Part shown: positions 24,788 to 33,688 of the stretch, piece by piece
Numbering within the stretch: the first letter of the stretch is position 1
How the letters are laid out: every line of letters begins with the position of its first letter
Source: CAMLOF01 sp041913045
GTDB lineage: Bacteria > Pseudomonadota > Gammaproteobacteria > Burkholderiales > Burkholderiaceae_C
NCBI GenBank assembly: GCA_041913045.1
Contig: JAYSGB010000009.1
Location: 57,582-121,581 of the forward strand
Direction of reading: 5' to 3'
DNA: 64,000 nucleotides
The notes under the pieces: model-generated
The model's input: only the letters and a program-made list of their open reading frames with translations
Database searches by the model: none
What the model was told of the DNA's origin: nothing
Position numbers and translations under genes: made by a program

Positions 24788-25621
24788 ATGACAGACAGCG
24801 CCGAGCACGCTGCAAGACCAGCTGGCAAGCTGCTGCTGGTGGACGACGAACCCAACATCCTGGCCGCGCTGCGGCGCCTGCTGCGTCAGGATGGTTACGC
24901 CATCACGGCAGAGACAGACGCGCGCGTTGCGCTTACGCGGCTGGAGTCGGAAGACTTTGACGTGATCGTGTCTGACCAGCGCATGCCCGAGATGACTGGC
25001 GTGGAGTTTCTGCGGCGTGCCAAGCAGCTGCGCCCGCACTCCATGCGCATCGTGCTCTCTGGCTACACCGACTTGGACTCTGTCACCTCGGCCATCAACG
25101 AAGGGGCGATCTACAAGTTCCTCACCAAGCCCTGGGACGACGGTCAACTGCGCGACCACATCGCAACCGCCCTGCGGCACAAATACCTGGAAGACGACAA
25201 CCGCCGCATGAGCGACGAGTTGCGTGTGGTGAACGCACGCCAGCAGGAACTCAATGCCCAACTGGCTGCCCTGGTACACGAGCAGCGCAACAGCCTGTTC
25301 CGCGACGAAACTGTCTTGCGGACCCTGCAGGACGTGCTGCGGCAGATACCGGTTCCCATCATCGGGTGTGACGACGAAGGCATGGTCGTGTTCTGCAACG
25401 AGGCCGCTGAACAGCTTTTTGGAACACAAGGGCAACCCATGCCCTTGCTGGCCGCCGATTTGTCGAGCGTGTGGCCCGATGCGCCTGCTGATCAGCCACC
25501 CTGGCGTCAGGCAGGTGTTGTGGTGGGCAGGCAGCGCATGACCGTGGAATGCAGGCCCGTGGGCCGCAACAGCCATGTGCGCGGCAATCTTTACCTGTTT
25601 TTCGAGGAGCCACAAGCATGA
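24788..25621 (+). CDS. Response regulator with receiver and PAS-like output
   Basis: A 277-residue protein. Its receiver domain (about 14-130) has phospho-acceptor Asp63 in VIVSDQRMPEMTG and the FLTKPW switch loop typical of RpfG/HD-GYP-linked regulators. A coiled coil at about 140-175 joins it to a PAS-like domain (QIPVPIIGCDDEGMVVFCNEAA). There is no DNA-binding domain, so it probably signals by protein contact or small-molecule sensing. It begins 14 bases after the isomerase gene and overlaps the HDOD gene by ATGA. Confidence 0.85.
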   Translation: MTDSAEHAARPAGKLLLVDDEPNILAALRRLLRQDGYAITAETDARVALTRLESEDFDVIVSDQRMPEMTGVEFLRRAKQLRPHSMRIVLSGYTDLDSVTSAINEGAIYKFLTKPWDDGQLRDHIATALRHKYLEDDNRRMSDELRVVNARQQELNAQLAALVHEQRNSLFRDETVLRTLQDVLRQIPVPIIGCDDEGMVVFCNEAAEQLFGTQGQPMPLLAADLSSVWPDAPADQPPWRQAGVVVGRQRMTVECRPVGRNSHVRGNLYLFFEEPQA

Positions 25622-26493
25622 CTTCGTCAAATGCGCTCCCGCGCCTCGACATGAATGGGCTGATGCCTTCCATACGCACGTTACCGGCGCTGCCGGAGGT
25701 GGTGTTTCAACTGGTGTGCAGCCTGGAGGACCCTCACCTGGACCTGGGTCGCCTGGAAGAACAGGTGGAGATGGACCAGGCCCTTTCCACCAAGCTGCTT
25801 CGTGTGGCGAATTCGTCCTTCTACGGGTTGCTGAGGCAAGTGGGCACCGTGCGCGACGCCGCCATGGTGCTGGGCTTTGGCGCACTGCGCAGCATGGCCA
25901 TTGCTGCGGCCACGGTCAACCACTTTGCCGCCTTGCGGCTACCACCGGACTTCAATTACCGAGCGTTCTGGTCGCACGGCATGGCTTGTGGGCTGGCCGC
26001 CGAACTTCTGGCCCGCGAACACCGCGAGCCCGAGGGGGTGGCCTTCACGGCAGGTCTTATCCACGACATTGGCAGGCTGGTGCTGGCCAGCCAGTTCCCA
26101 GATCATCTGGAGGCATGCCACCTGCACAAGGCAAAAACCGGCTGCGGCCTGCTGGACGCTGAGCGTGAGGTGCTGGGAATTACCCACCCACAGATAGGCG
26201 CGGCCCTGGCCAGGTACTGGCATTTTCCGGTGATGGTGGTGGACGCCATTGAGTTTCACCACCAGCCCGAGTTGGCGCGATCACCCGTGGCACACATTGT
26301 TCACCTGGCCGACGGTTTTTCGCGTGGGCGGGTGGGTGTAGAGGCGGGCGAAGTGGTTCTGGGCGAACACATCTCGCGAGAAAGCTGGGCGAAGTTTGGT
26401 GTGCCTGCCCCTCGCCTGCTGGAATTGCGCCAGACGCTGGACAACCGCATGAGCGCACTGGACGACGTGCTGGGCCACGCAGGGGAGGGCTAG
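25618..26493 (+). CDS. HDOD domain protein
   Basis: A 291-residue protein consisting mainly of an HDOD domain, a degenerate HD-family module used as a signalling output. The LPALPEVVFQLVCSLEDP start and the VANSSFYGLLRQVGTVRDAAMVLG stretch are diagnostic, and an HDIGR motif is retained. HDOD proteins in related bacteria affect motility, biofilm and denitrification signalling, but its partner here is not defined. It overlaps the upstream receiver gene by ATGA and is followed 2 bases later by the hemerythrin-kinase. Confidence 0.88.
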   Translation: MTSSNALPRLDMNGLMPSIRTLPALPEVVFQLVCSLEDPHLDLGRLEEQVEMDQALSTKLLRVANSSFYGLLRQVGTVRDAAMVLGFGALRSMAIAAATVNHFAALRLPPDFNYRAFWSHGMACGLAAELLAREHREPEGVAFTAGLIHDIGRLVLASQFPDHLEACHLHKAKTGCGLLDAEREVLGITHPQIGAALARYWHFPVMVVDAIEFHHQPELARSPVAHIVHLADGFSRGRVGVEAGEVVLGEHISRESWAKFGVPAPRLLELRQTLDNRMSALDDVLGHAGEG

Positions 26494-26495
26494 CC

Positions 26496-28415
26496 GTGGG
26501 CATATTCGAGTGGGATGCCAACTACGAGGTGGGCCACCCGATGATCGATCACGAGCACCAGGGGCTGGTTGATCTGATCAACGAGGTGCTGCAACTGCAA
26601 GGCGACCCCGATGCCGCGCTGCACTTGCCAAGACTACTGGGCAGCTTGCTGCGTTATGCAGGTGAACATTTTTTTGCCGAAGAAGGGTTGATGGTCGCCC
26701 AGGGTGTGGACGCGCGGCACATAAAAAGCCACCGCGAGTCGCACCGTGCCTTTACCCGGGAGGTGTTGCGCATACGCCAACTGGCCGTTCAGGCCGACCA
26801 GCTTCAACAGCTGGGCGAGTTTCTGACGGGTTGGCTGGTGGGGCACATACTGACCTACGACCGAGCGCTGATGCGACAGGTGCGGCGCATGGAGGCAGGG
26901 CAGACAGCCGCAGCCGCCTACGATGCAGAACTGGCCGAACCCGACGACCCCGCTGCCCGAAACCTGCTGCGTGCCATGGCGGCACTGCTTCCGTTTGGCC
27001 GTTCGCTGGATGGCGAGGCGGGCGCCCTGCGCGAAGCACTGGAAAGCATTGCCCGGGAGCAGCTTGCATCGCAACGGCTGCTGGGCCAGATCATTGAAGG
27101 GGCACCGGTGCCCACCTTTGTGCTTGATGGCGAGCAGCGCGTTAGTCACTGGAACAGGGCATGTTCGCAGCTGACTGGTGTGCCTGCACACGAAGTGGTG
27201 GGCAGCAGGGACCCCTGGCGTGGCTTTTATGTAAGCGCCCGACCAGTGCTGGCGAACGTGCTCATGTCAGGCGATGTGGATGGCGGGATGGCCGACCTTT
27301 ACCCCAATGCTCATTGGCGCAGCAGTCTGATCCCGGGCGCGGTGGAAGCCGAAATCTACTTCACCCACATGGGGGAGGGCGGGAGGTGGCTGCACTGCAT
27401 TGCGGCTCCTTTGCATGACGGTCAGGGTCATCTTGTTGGAGCAGTGGAAACCCTTCAGGACGTGACCGATCGCCGCCTGGCCCGCCAGGCCTTGCTGGAC
27501 AGCCAGGCACGCCTGGAACAGGACGTGGCCGCGCGCACACAGGAACTGCGGCGCCGCAACCAAGAGCTTACCCAGGTCAACGAGACGCTCATCCAGACGC
27601 GCCAGCAACTCGTGCAGGCCGAAAAACTGGCCTCCATAGGCCAATTGGCCGCTGGTGTGGCGCACGAGATCAACAACCCGATTGGCTACGTGCAGTCCAA
27701 CATGGGCAGTCTGGACAAGTACCTTGCCGACATCTTCCGCCTGCTGGACGCCTACGGCGAGGCCGAAGCTGCCATTGCCGACCCGGCCCGGGCGGCACAG
27801 TTGAAGGCCTTGCGTGACGAGATTGAGCTGCCCTACCTGCGCGAGGACGTGCCCGAGCTGATGCGTGAGTGCAAGGAAGGCATATCGAGGGTGCGCAAGA
27901 TCGTGCAAGACCTCAAGGACTTTTCACGCGTGGACAACCGCCAGGAGTTTGAACTGGCAGACATTCACCAGGGCCTGGATTCGACGCTCACCATCGTGGC
28001 CAACGAGATCAAATACAAGGCCGATGTGTTGAAGCACTATGGCGAGCTGCCGCAGGTGGAGTGCCTGGCATCGCAGCTCAACCAGGTGTTCATGAACCTG
28101 CTGGTCAACGCCGCGCAGGCCATGGGCGACACCCGCGGCACGATCACCTTGAGTACGGGGTCAGATGGCGAAAGGGTGTGGGTGGAAGTGGCCGACAACG
28201 GCAGTGGCATACCGGCTGACCAGTTGGACCGGATTTTTGACCCGTTCTACACCACCAAGCCGGTGGGCAAGGGTACGGGGCTGGGGCTTTCACTTTCGTA
28301 CGGCATCGTGCAGAACCACCATGGTTCGCTCACCGTGTGCAGCGAACCCGGTGTGGGCACCACGTTTCGCATCACCCTGCCGGTGCGCCAGCAGGCCCCG
28401 GCCAGCACCCCATGA
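26496..28415 (+). CDS. Hemerythrin-PAS sensor histidine kinase
   Basis: A soluble 639-residue kinase with a complete N-terminal hemerythrin domain. Likely di-iron ligands are His21, His58, Glu62, His79, His83, His117 and Asp122. A PAS domain (about 195-325) and a coiled coil follow. The dimerisation domain has His390 in AAGVAHEINNPIG, and the ATPase has N box (NLLVNAAQAM), G1 (DNGSGIP) and G2 (GKGTGLGLSLS). The sensing domain suggests direct detection of O2, NO or redox state. It starts with GTG two bases after the HDOD stop and overlaps the following receiver-HD-GYP gene, its probable phosphorylation target. Confidence 0.92.
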   Translation: MGIFEWDANYEVGHPMIDHEHQGLVDLINEVLQLQGDPDAALHLPRLLGSLLRYAGEHFFAEEGLMVAQGVDARHIKSHRESHRAFTREVLRIRQLAVQADQLQQLGEFLTGWLVGHILTYDRALMRQVRRMEAGQTAAAAYDAELAEPDDPAARNLLRAMAALLPFGRSLDGEAGALREALESIAREQLASQRLLGQIIEGAPVPTFVLDGEQRVSHWNRACSQLTGVPAHEVVGSRDPWRGFYVSARPVLANVLMSGDVDGGMADLYPNAHWRSSLIPGAVEAEIYFTHMGEGGRWLHCIAAPLHDGQGHLVGAVETLQDVTDRRLARQALLDSQARLEQDVAARTQELRRRNQELTQVNETLIQTRQQLVQAEKLASIGQLAAGVAHEINNPIGYVQSNMGSLDKYLADIFRLLDAYGEAEAAIADPARAAQLKALRDEIELPYLREDVPELMRECKEGISRVRKIVQDLKDFSRVDNRQEFELADIHQGLDSTLTIVANEIKYKADVLKHYGELPQVECLASQLNQVFMNLLVNAAQAMGDTRGTITLSTGSDGERVWVEVADNGSGIPADQLDRIFDPFYTTKPVGKGTGLGLSLSYGIVQNHHGSLTVCSEPGVGTTFRITLPVRQQAPASTP

Positions 28416-29749
28416 GCACGCCTGATTTGGTCACCATGCCTGAGGCAGCCAACCCTTTGGCTGGCGCCGCCGTGCTGTGCGTAGACGACGAGCCCAACAT
28501 CCTTTCTGCCTTGCGGCGGCTGTTCCGGGGCACATCGCACCGGGTGGAAACAGCGAATTCTGGTGCCGAGGCACTGGAAAAGCTGGCGGCCGGGAGCTTC
28601 GACATCGTGATCTCCGACATGCGCATGCCCGGCATGGACGGCGCTGCCCTGCTGGAACAGGTGCGCCTGCGCTGGCCGCAGACCGTACGCATCATGCTCA
28701 CCGGCTTTGCCGATATGCCATCCACCGTGGCGGCCATCAACAAAGGCGAGATTTACCGCTACCTGGCCAAGCCTTGGAACGAGGCAGAACTGCTGCACAC
28801 CGTGGACCAGGCGCTGGAGCGCAAGCGCCTGCGCGAGGAGCGCGACCGCCTGCTTGACGTGACCCGCCAGCAGAACGAGGCGCTCACCCAGCTGAATGCC
28901 GAACTGGAAACGCGGGTCGAACTGCGCACGCAGGAACTGGCCCAGGCCAACGTGCGCCTGCAGCGCTACTGGCTCACCTCCATCAAGATATTCACCAGCC
29001 TGATGGAGCTGCGCGGCGGCGTGCTGGCCGGGCATGCGCGCCGCGTGGCCGATGTGGCGCGGCGCATCGCGTTGCAGATGGGGCTGAGCGGGGCCGAGGC
29101 GCAGGACGTGTTTCTGGCTGGCCTGCTGCACGACGTGGGCAAGCTCAGCCTGCCCGACGCCGTGCTGGCCAAGCCGCTCAAGGACATGAATGCCGCCGAC
29201 CTGGTGCACTACCGCAAGCATCCGGCGCTGGGCGAGCAGGCCCTGATGCCGCTGGAGAACCTGCACGCTGCCGCGCAGTTCGTGCGGGCGCACCATGAGC
29301 GGCACGACGGCCGGGGCTTCCCCGATGGGCTGCACGGCGATCAGATTCCTATGGGCGCGCGCATTCTGGCGCTGGCCAATGACCTGGACAACCTGCTGCA
29401 GGGCCGCCACGGCAACGCGCCCCTTTCGCCCCACGAGGCACGCCAACGGGTGCAGGAATTGCGCGAGTTGCGTTATGACCCCACCGTGGTCGATGCCTGG
29501 CTGGCGATTGACAACTCACCCGCGCAGCCGCAGGATTGCGTGGTCACCGTTGGCGAGTTGCTGCCCGGCGACGTGCTGGCCCAGGATTGGGTGAATGCCG
29601 ACGGGCTGCTGCTTCTGGCTGCGGACCGCGAGCTGGATGCGCGGCTGATCCAGCAGATACGCCTGTACCAGGCCAAGGAGCCGGTGCTGATACGCCTGCA
29701 TATCCGCAACAGACAGGAGAGTGCCGATGCGCCGCGTCATGCTGGTTGA
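28412..29749 (+). CDS. Response regulator with HD-GYP-type output
   Basis: A 445-residue RpfG-like protein. The receiver (about 19-135) has Asp69 in DIVISDMRMPGMDG. A coiled coil and an HD-GYP domain (about 180-335) follow. The HD pair is in GLLHDVGKLSLPDAVL and the second motif reads HHERHDGRGFPDGL, that is GFP in place of GYP. HD-GYP domains usually hydrolyse cyclic di-GMP; the changed triplet leaves activity uncertain. An extra C-terminal domain of about 100 residues is unassigned. The start overlaps the kinase stop by ATGA, and its end overlaps the next receiver gene by 23 bases. Confidence 0.9.
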   Translation: MSTPDLVTMPEAANPLAGAAVLCVDDEPNILSALRRLFRGTSHRVETANSGAEALEKLAAGSFDIVISDMRMPGMDGAALLEQVRLRWPQTVRIMLTGFADMPSTVAAINKGEIYRYLAKPWNEAELLHTVDQALERKRLREERDRLLDVTRQQNEALTQLNAELETRVELRTQELAQANVRLQRYWLTSIKIFTSLMELRGGVLAGHARRVADVARRIALQMGLSGAEAQDVFLAGLLHDVGKLSLPDAVLAKPLKDMNAADLVHYRKHPALGEQALMPLENLHAAAQFVRAHHERHDGRGFPDGLHGDQIPMGARILALANDLDNLLQGRHGNAPLSPHEARQRVQELRELRYDPTVVDAWLAIDNSPAQPQDCVVTVGELLPGDVLAQDWVNADGLLLLAADRELDARLIQQIRLYQAKEPVLIRLHIRNRQESADAPRHAG

Positions 29750-30263
29750 CGACGAGCCCCACGTGCTGAGCGCCTTGCGCCGTTTGCTGGCGCGGTCTTT
29801 GCCGCAAAAGGACGTGCGCGTGGAGTTGTACCTGGACCCGCTGCAGGCGCTGGCCCGTGCGCGGCATGCCCGTTTCGATGTGGTGGTGTCGGACTACCGC
29901 ATGCCCGCGATGGACGGCGTGAAGCTGCTTTCGCGTTGGCGCGAAATCCAACCCGACACGGTGCGCATCATCCTTTCGGCATCCACCGACTTTGATGCTG
30001 TGCAGGCCGCGGTGAACGAGGCAGACATCTTCAAGTACCTGGTCAAGCCCTGGACGGACGAGGCCTTGCAGCTGGCGCTGAGCGAAGCCTTTGCCCGCCA
30101 CGACCATGCGGCAGAGACGCACCGGCTTGCCCAGGCGCACAAGCAGGGTCAGGGCAAGCTGTCGCCTGAGGAGGTGGAGCGCCAGCGGCTGGAAGCGCTG
30201 GAGCCGGGCATTACCCGGGTGCGCTGGGATACCGACGGTTCCGTGCTGCTGGACGACGTTTGA
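29727..30263 (+). CDS. Response regulator, receiver domain with short C-terminal tail
   Basis: A 178-residue protein. The receiver domain occupies residues 1-120, with acidic pocket VDDE, phospho-acceptor Asp56 in VVVSDYRMPAMDG and KPW switch segment. The remaining tail of about 55 residues has no known domain. AGGAG lies seven bases before ATG 29727; a GTG six bases earlier is in frame. It is the last gene of the plus-strand island and may act as a phosphate sink or shuttle. It converges on the DUF2894 gene only 10 bases away. Confidence 0.87.
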   Translation: MRRVMLVDDEPHVLSALRRLLARSLPQKDVRVELYLDPLQALARARHARFDVVVSDYRMPAMDGVKLLSRWREIQPDTVRIILSASTDFDAVQAAVNEADIFKYLVKPWTDEALQLALSEAFARHDHAAETHRLAQAHKQGQGKLSPEEVERQRLEALEPGITRVRWDTDGSVLLDDV

Positions 30264-30273
30264 CGTAACCCGT

Positions 30274-31023
30274 TCAAGCGCGCGGCTTGCGGGCACGCGG
30301 TTTGCGATCGGCCTTGGCAGCGGCCGCAGACGCCATGGCGCGCGGGCTGGCTTGTTCAAGCCACAACAGCGTGTCGAGTTGTGTGACGAAACGGGCCAGG
30401 TAATCGGGTGACAGGTCGCGCATCAACTCGATGGTGCGCAAAACCAGCATGTGTGAATTCAGCGGCCCGGCGTTGCGTGGCTGGCGCTGCAGGGCGCGTT
30501 GCACCTTGTCTTGGGCCGCCACTTTGGTCCACACCTGGCGGAAGCGCCGCAGGCTGCGCATCTCGCCGGTACCTTGCGCTGTGGCAGCAGCGGGGGCTTG
30601 GTCGTTCCCCGTAGCGTTGCCATCACTCGCCCGCTCGGCTGCACGCAGGTGGCCGTTGAGTCTGGCCAGCGCCGTGGTGGCCGGTGCTTCCAGCAGTATG
30701 GCCAGCCTGCGCAGGCCAGCGGCGTCGCCTTCCTGCAGCGTGGCCCGGAGGTTGCGGGCTTGGGCTGGATGGGCCTGTTGCAGGCGTATGGCCTGCTCAG
30801 CCAAGCTGTTTTGTGTTTGTTGCAGGCGGCGCTCGTGCTCGGTCAAGGCGCGCTCCAGGCGCTCGTGCAGCAGGCGCCGTACACCCGGGGCAGCGGTGTC
30901 CATTCGGGTGCCCAGGGCTTCCAGGTAGCGAAAGCGCACCGGGTCCAGCCGGTCGGCGCCTTGCGCGCGCCAGTTCTCCAGCAGGGCACGCCAGGGCGGT
31001 AGGGGGGCCGTGAGTTCACTCAT
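30274..31023 (-). CDS. DUF2894-like protein, last gene of the motor-like operon
   Basis: A 249-residue basic, soluble, mostly helical protein with no signal peptide or membrane helix. It ends in an Arg/Lys/Ala-rich tail (ADRKPRARKPRA). I recognise it as resembling DUF2894, a family of unknown function found next to OmpA and DUF802 genes in Burkholderiales. The central part (about 55-130) looks coiled-coil; the SLRRFRQVWTKVAAQDKVQ segment is the most conserved-looking. The start overlaps the OmpA gene stop by ATGA. A cytoplasmic partner of the channel complex is inferred. Confidence 0.75.
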   Translation of the reverse strand: MSELTAPLPPWRALLENWRAQGADRLDPVRFRYLEALGTRMDTAAPGVRRLLHERLERALTEHERRLQQTQNSLAEQAIRLQQAHPAQARNLRATLQEGDAAGLRRLAILLEAPATTALARLNGHLRAAERASDGNATGNDQAPAAATAQGTGEMRSLRRFRQVWTKVAAQDKVQRALQRQPRNAGPLNSHMLVLRTIELMRDLSPDYLARFVTQLDTLLWLEQASPRAMASAAAAKADRKPRARKPRA

Positions 31024-31661
31024 TCGGCTGGGGCCGGGGACTTGGGCACAGGTGCCATTTCCACGCGGCGGTTCAGGGCGCGGCCTTGCTCATTCTCGTT
31101 CGACGCCACGGGCTGCTGCGGGCCGAAAGCCGCCGCGAACACCTGCGTCGGCGGCATGCCTTCACCGATGAGCGCGCGGGTCACGGTGAGCGCCCGTTGC
31201 GCAGAAAGCTCCAGGTTGTCCGCGAAGCGGCGGTTGCCTTCGTGCACGGGGCGGTCGTCGGTGAAGCCGCTGACCATCAGCATTTCCTGCCGCTCGCTCA
31301 GGTACACCTTCAAGGGCGGCACCAGGCTGCGCAGCAGTTGCAGTCCTTCGGGGTGGAGCTGGTCGGAGTTGAGCGGAAACAGCACGCTGCCGCTGATGCC
31401 GATGCGCCCGTCGCGCAGCGTGACGCGACCGGACTGCAGCGGCACCGCCAAGGCCTTTTCCAGGGCCATGCGGCGGTGTTCTTCCTCGCGGCGTTTGGCC
31501 ACTTCGGCCTCCAGGCTGGACACCAGATCCATCTGCACCACCAGCACGCCAATCAGCACCAGCACAAAGGCGCCTAGCAGACCGGCCATCAGGTCGCCAA
31601 ACACGGCCCACACCGGGGCGGTGTGGCCTTCGCCGTCGTCGCGTTCGTCGAACTCGATCAT
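31020..31661 (-). CDS. OmpA/MotB-like protein with membrane Asp
   Basis: A 213-residue inner-membrane protein with the MotB/TolR/ZorB layout. A short cytoplasmic N-terminus is followed by one transmembrane helix (about 17-42) carrying Asp23 in VFGDLMAGLLGAF, the position of the proton-carrying Asp in MotB. A periplasmic helical linker and an OmpA-type peptidoglycan-binding domain (about 90-203) come next, with GFTDDRPV, LSAQRA and NRRVEM motifs. It is not an outer-membrane porin, having neither a signal peptide nor a beta barrel. It overlaps the DUF802 gene upstream and DUF2894 downstream. Confidence 0.85.
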   Translation of the reverse strand: MIEFDERDDGEGHTAPVWAVFGDLMAGLLGAFVLVLIGVLVVQMDLVSSLEAEVAKRREEEHRRMALEKALAVPLQSGRVTLRDGRIGISGSVLFPLNSDQLHPEGLQLLRSLVPPLKVYLSERQEMLMVSGFTDDRPVHEGNRRFADNLELSAQRALTVTRALIGEGMPPTQVFAAAFGPQQPVASNENEQGRALNRRVEMAPVPKSPAPAE

Positions 31662-33688
31662 CCGGCGGCCCCTTCGGCCTCCAGCGCCGCGCTGCCGCGC
31701 AGGCGTTGCAGGTCTTGCACGATGCTCTGCTGCGAGGTGATGCTGAGGTCGATGACCTCGCGCGCCTGGGCCACGTAGTAGTCAAGCTGCTCGTCGCTGC
31801 GGGTGATGGAGCGCTGGATGGCGGATTCGAAGCGGGCCAGGGTGTCTAGCAGTTTGTCGTTGGAGGCGCTGTAGAGCTGCACGCCGTGGCCGAAGGCTTC
31901 GCCCAGCGCGGCCAGTTCCACGGCGCTGCCGTTGACTTGTGCTGCCGCGTCGCCCACCTGCTGGGCCAACTGCGTGGCCTGGGTCTGCAAGGTCTGCTCG
32001 AACTGTGTGCCCGCCTGCGCCAGCACTTGTGTGGCCGCGCCCACCAGGGCTTCAATGCGGCTGCGTTGTTCACCTGCCGCCTGGTCCAGGGACTGGATCA
32101 GCGCCTGCAACTGGGTGGCCAGGCGGGTGCGTTCTTCCAGGGCCAGGTTGTCGCGTTCAGACAGGCGCGACATTTCCTGGCGCAGCTCGGCAATCACCTG
32201 GGCGGCTGCCTGCGGCACTTCCGAAGCCGTTTGCAGCAGGCGCGAAAGCGGGGATTCCAGGGCCGTGCCCAGGGTGGCCAGGTGGGTGGCCACAGCGGCC
32301 TGCAGTTCGCCCAGGCGGTCCACAGCGGCCTGGCCGCGCGCGGCTTCGTCTGTGCGCAGCTGGCCCAGTTCGGCTTGCAGCGTGTGGGCGAGCTGGTCCA
32401 TGCGCTGGGCGTGCTGTTCCAGCCACTGCGCTTCAGACGCGGTGCGGTGGCGCACCAGTTCTTCGGAGCGTTCCAGCAGCCGCGACACCTCTTGCAAGGT
32501 GGCGCCCGCCTGCTGGCTGGTGCGCTGGGTGATGTCGCCCACCGCCTGTTCCAGCGCCGCGCAGATGCCCTGGTGGCGCTGCAGCGACTGTTCGCCCAAC
32601 CGCTGCCATTCGCCGTGCAGGTCGGCAGCCATGGTCTGCAGGGCGCCGGTCCAGGTTTGCAGGCGTTCGCTTTCGGCCTGGGCCTGAGCGGCCTGCTGTT
32701 GCTTGGCAGAAGCGTTGAATTCGGTGATGAGTGTCTGCAACTGGGCCTGGATGGCGTCTGCCTGGCGGCGCTGGGTCTCTTGTGCGAAGGCGCTCAGGTC
32801 TTGCATGGTGCTGGCCACCACGGGGCGCAGGCTGTCGCCAGCGGCCTGGGCGGTGGCGGTGAGGCTGTCCAGCAGGCTCTGGCGCACTTGGGCCGCCAGA
32901 TCGGTGTAGGTGGTTTTCACCTCGCGGTGGAAGGCGTCCTGCTGGCTGGCGAGTTGGGTGCTCAACTGCTGGCTGCGCTGCTCCAAGCCGTCCAGCACGG
33001 CGTGCAGACGGTCCACCACGGCGGGCAGGGCTTCGGTCTGTGCCTGCAAGGCGTTAAGGGAGGCTTGCCGCTGGTGCGCATGCGAGAAGGGGCGCAGCAC
33101 GCTGGCCACGCGCTGGTCCAGCAGGCGCGAGGCTTCCTGCCGTTCACGCCTGCATAAGGTGGCCATCAGCCCGAGCATCGCCGAAGTGGCCACACCGGCC
33201 ACCGACGTGCCAAACGACAGCCCCAGCCCCTTGATGGGCGCGGCCAGCGCGGAGCGGATGGCTTGCAGGTCGGCCGAGCCTTCCAGCGCGAACACGGCCC
33301 CCTTGAAGGTCATGACCATGCCCAGGAAGGTGCCCAGCATGCCCAGCATCACCAGCAGGCCCACCAGGTAGGGCGTGAGCGCCGGGCCGGGCAGGGTGGC
33401 GCGTTCGCCTTCCACGCGCAAGCGCACGGCCTGGCGAAGCGGCGCGGGCACCTGCTCCAGCCAGCTGCCCACGTCGGGCAGGGGGGCGGGAATGTTGTCC
33501 AGCGCCTGGTGCAGCTGTGCGGTGTGGGCGCGAAAGCGTTGCAGCTCGCGCGCACCGTGCAGGTACACGGCGGCGATCAGCAGCGTCATCAGCAGCGCGG
33601 TCCAGCTGGTGCCGATGAAGCCGATGCCAATCCAGATGAGGGCGGCGAGTCCGAGGGCGAAGGCGGTGGCAAAGACAGTGCGGTTCAT
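31658..33688 (-). CDS. DUF802 protein: TolQ/MotA-like channel with long helical tail
   Basis: A 676-residue membrane protein. Hydrophobic helices lie at about 5-24, 27-45, 107-128 and 153-178. The third and fourth carry the TolQ/ExbB/MotA pattern: LGMLGTFLG (115-123), then LSFGTSVAGVATSA (157-170) with Thr161-Ser162 where TolQ-type proteins keep polar pore residues. The remaining 490 residues are Gln/Ala-rich heptad-like helix, predicted to form a long cytoplasmic coiled tail as in ZorA. The N-terminal TolQ-like part and DUF802 assignment of the tail are from memory of the families. The gene overlaps both neighbours by ATGA-type junctions. Confidence 0.85.
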   Translation of the reverse strand: MNRTVFATAFALGLAALIWIGIGFIGTSWTALLMTLLIAAVYLHGARELQRFRAHTAQLHQALDNIPAPLPDVGSWLEQVPAPLRQAVRLRVEGERATLPGPALTPYLVGLLVMLGMLGTFLGMVMTFKGAVFALEGSADLQAIRSALAAPIKGLGLSFGTSVAGVATSAMLGLMATLCRRERQEASRLLDQRVASVLRPFSHAHQRQASLNALQAQTEALPAVVDRLHAVLDGLEQRSQQLSTQLASQQDAFHREVKTTYTDLAAQVRQSLLDSLTATAQAAGDSLRPVVASTMQDLSAFAQETQRRQADAIQAQLQTLITEFNASAKQQQAAQAQAESERLQTWTGALQTMAADLHGEWQRLGEQSLQRHQGICAALEQAVGDITQRTSQQAGATLQEVSRLLERSEELVRHRTASEAQWLEQHAQRMDQLAHTLQAELGQLRTDEAARGQAAVDRLGELQAAVATHLATLGTALESPLSRLLQTASEVPQAAAQVIAELRQEMSRLSERDNLALEERTRLATQLQALIQSLDQAAGEQRSRIEALVGAATQVLAQAGTQFEQTLQTQATQLAQQVGDAAAQVNGSAVELAALGEAFGHGVQLYSASNDKLLDTLARFESAIQRSITRSDEQLDYYVAQAREVIDLSITSQQSIVQDLQRLRGSAALEAEGAAG

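Noticed and set aside
31020..31661. Calling the OmpA-domain protein an outer-membrane protein
   Set aside because: There is no signal peptide and no beta barrel. It has one N-terminal membrane helix with an Asp, as in MotB and TolR.
31886..33157. Long plus-strand frame opposite the DUF802 gene
   Set aside because: Repetitive Leu/Gln/Gly-rich shadow of the heptad-like helical tail on the minus strand.
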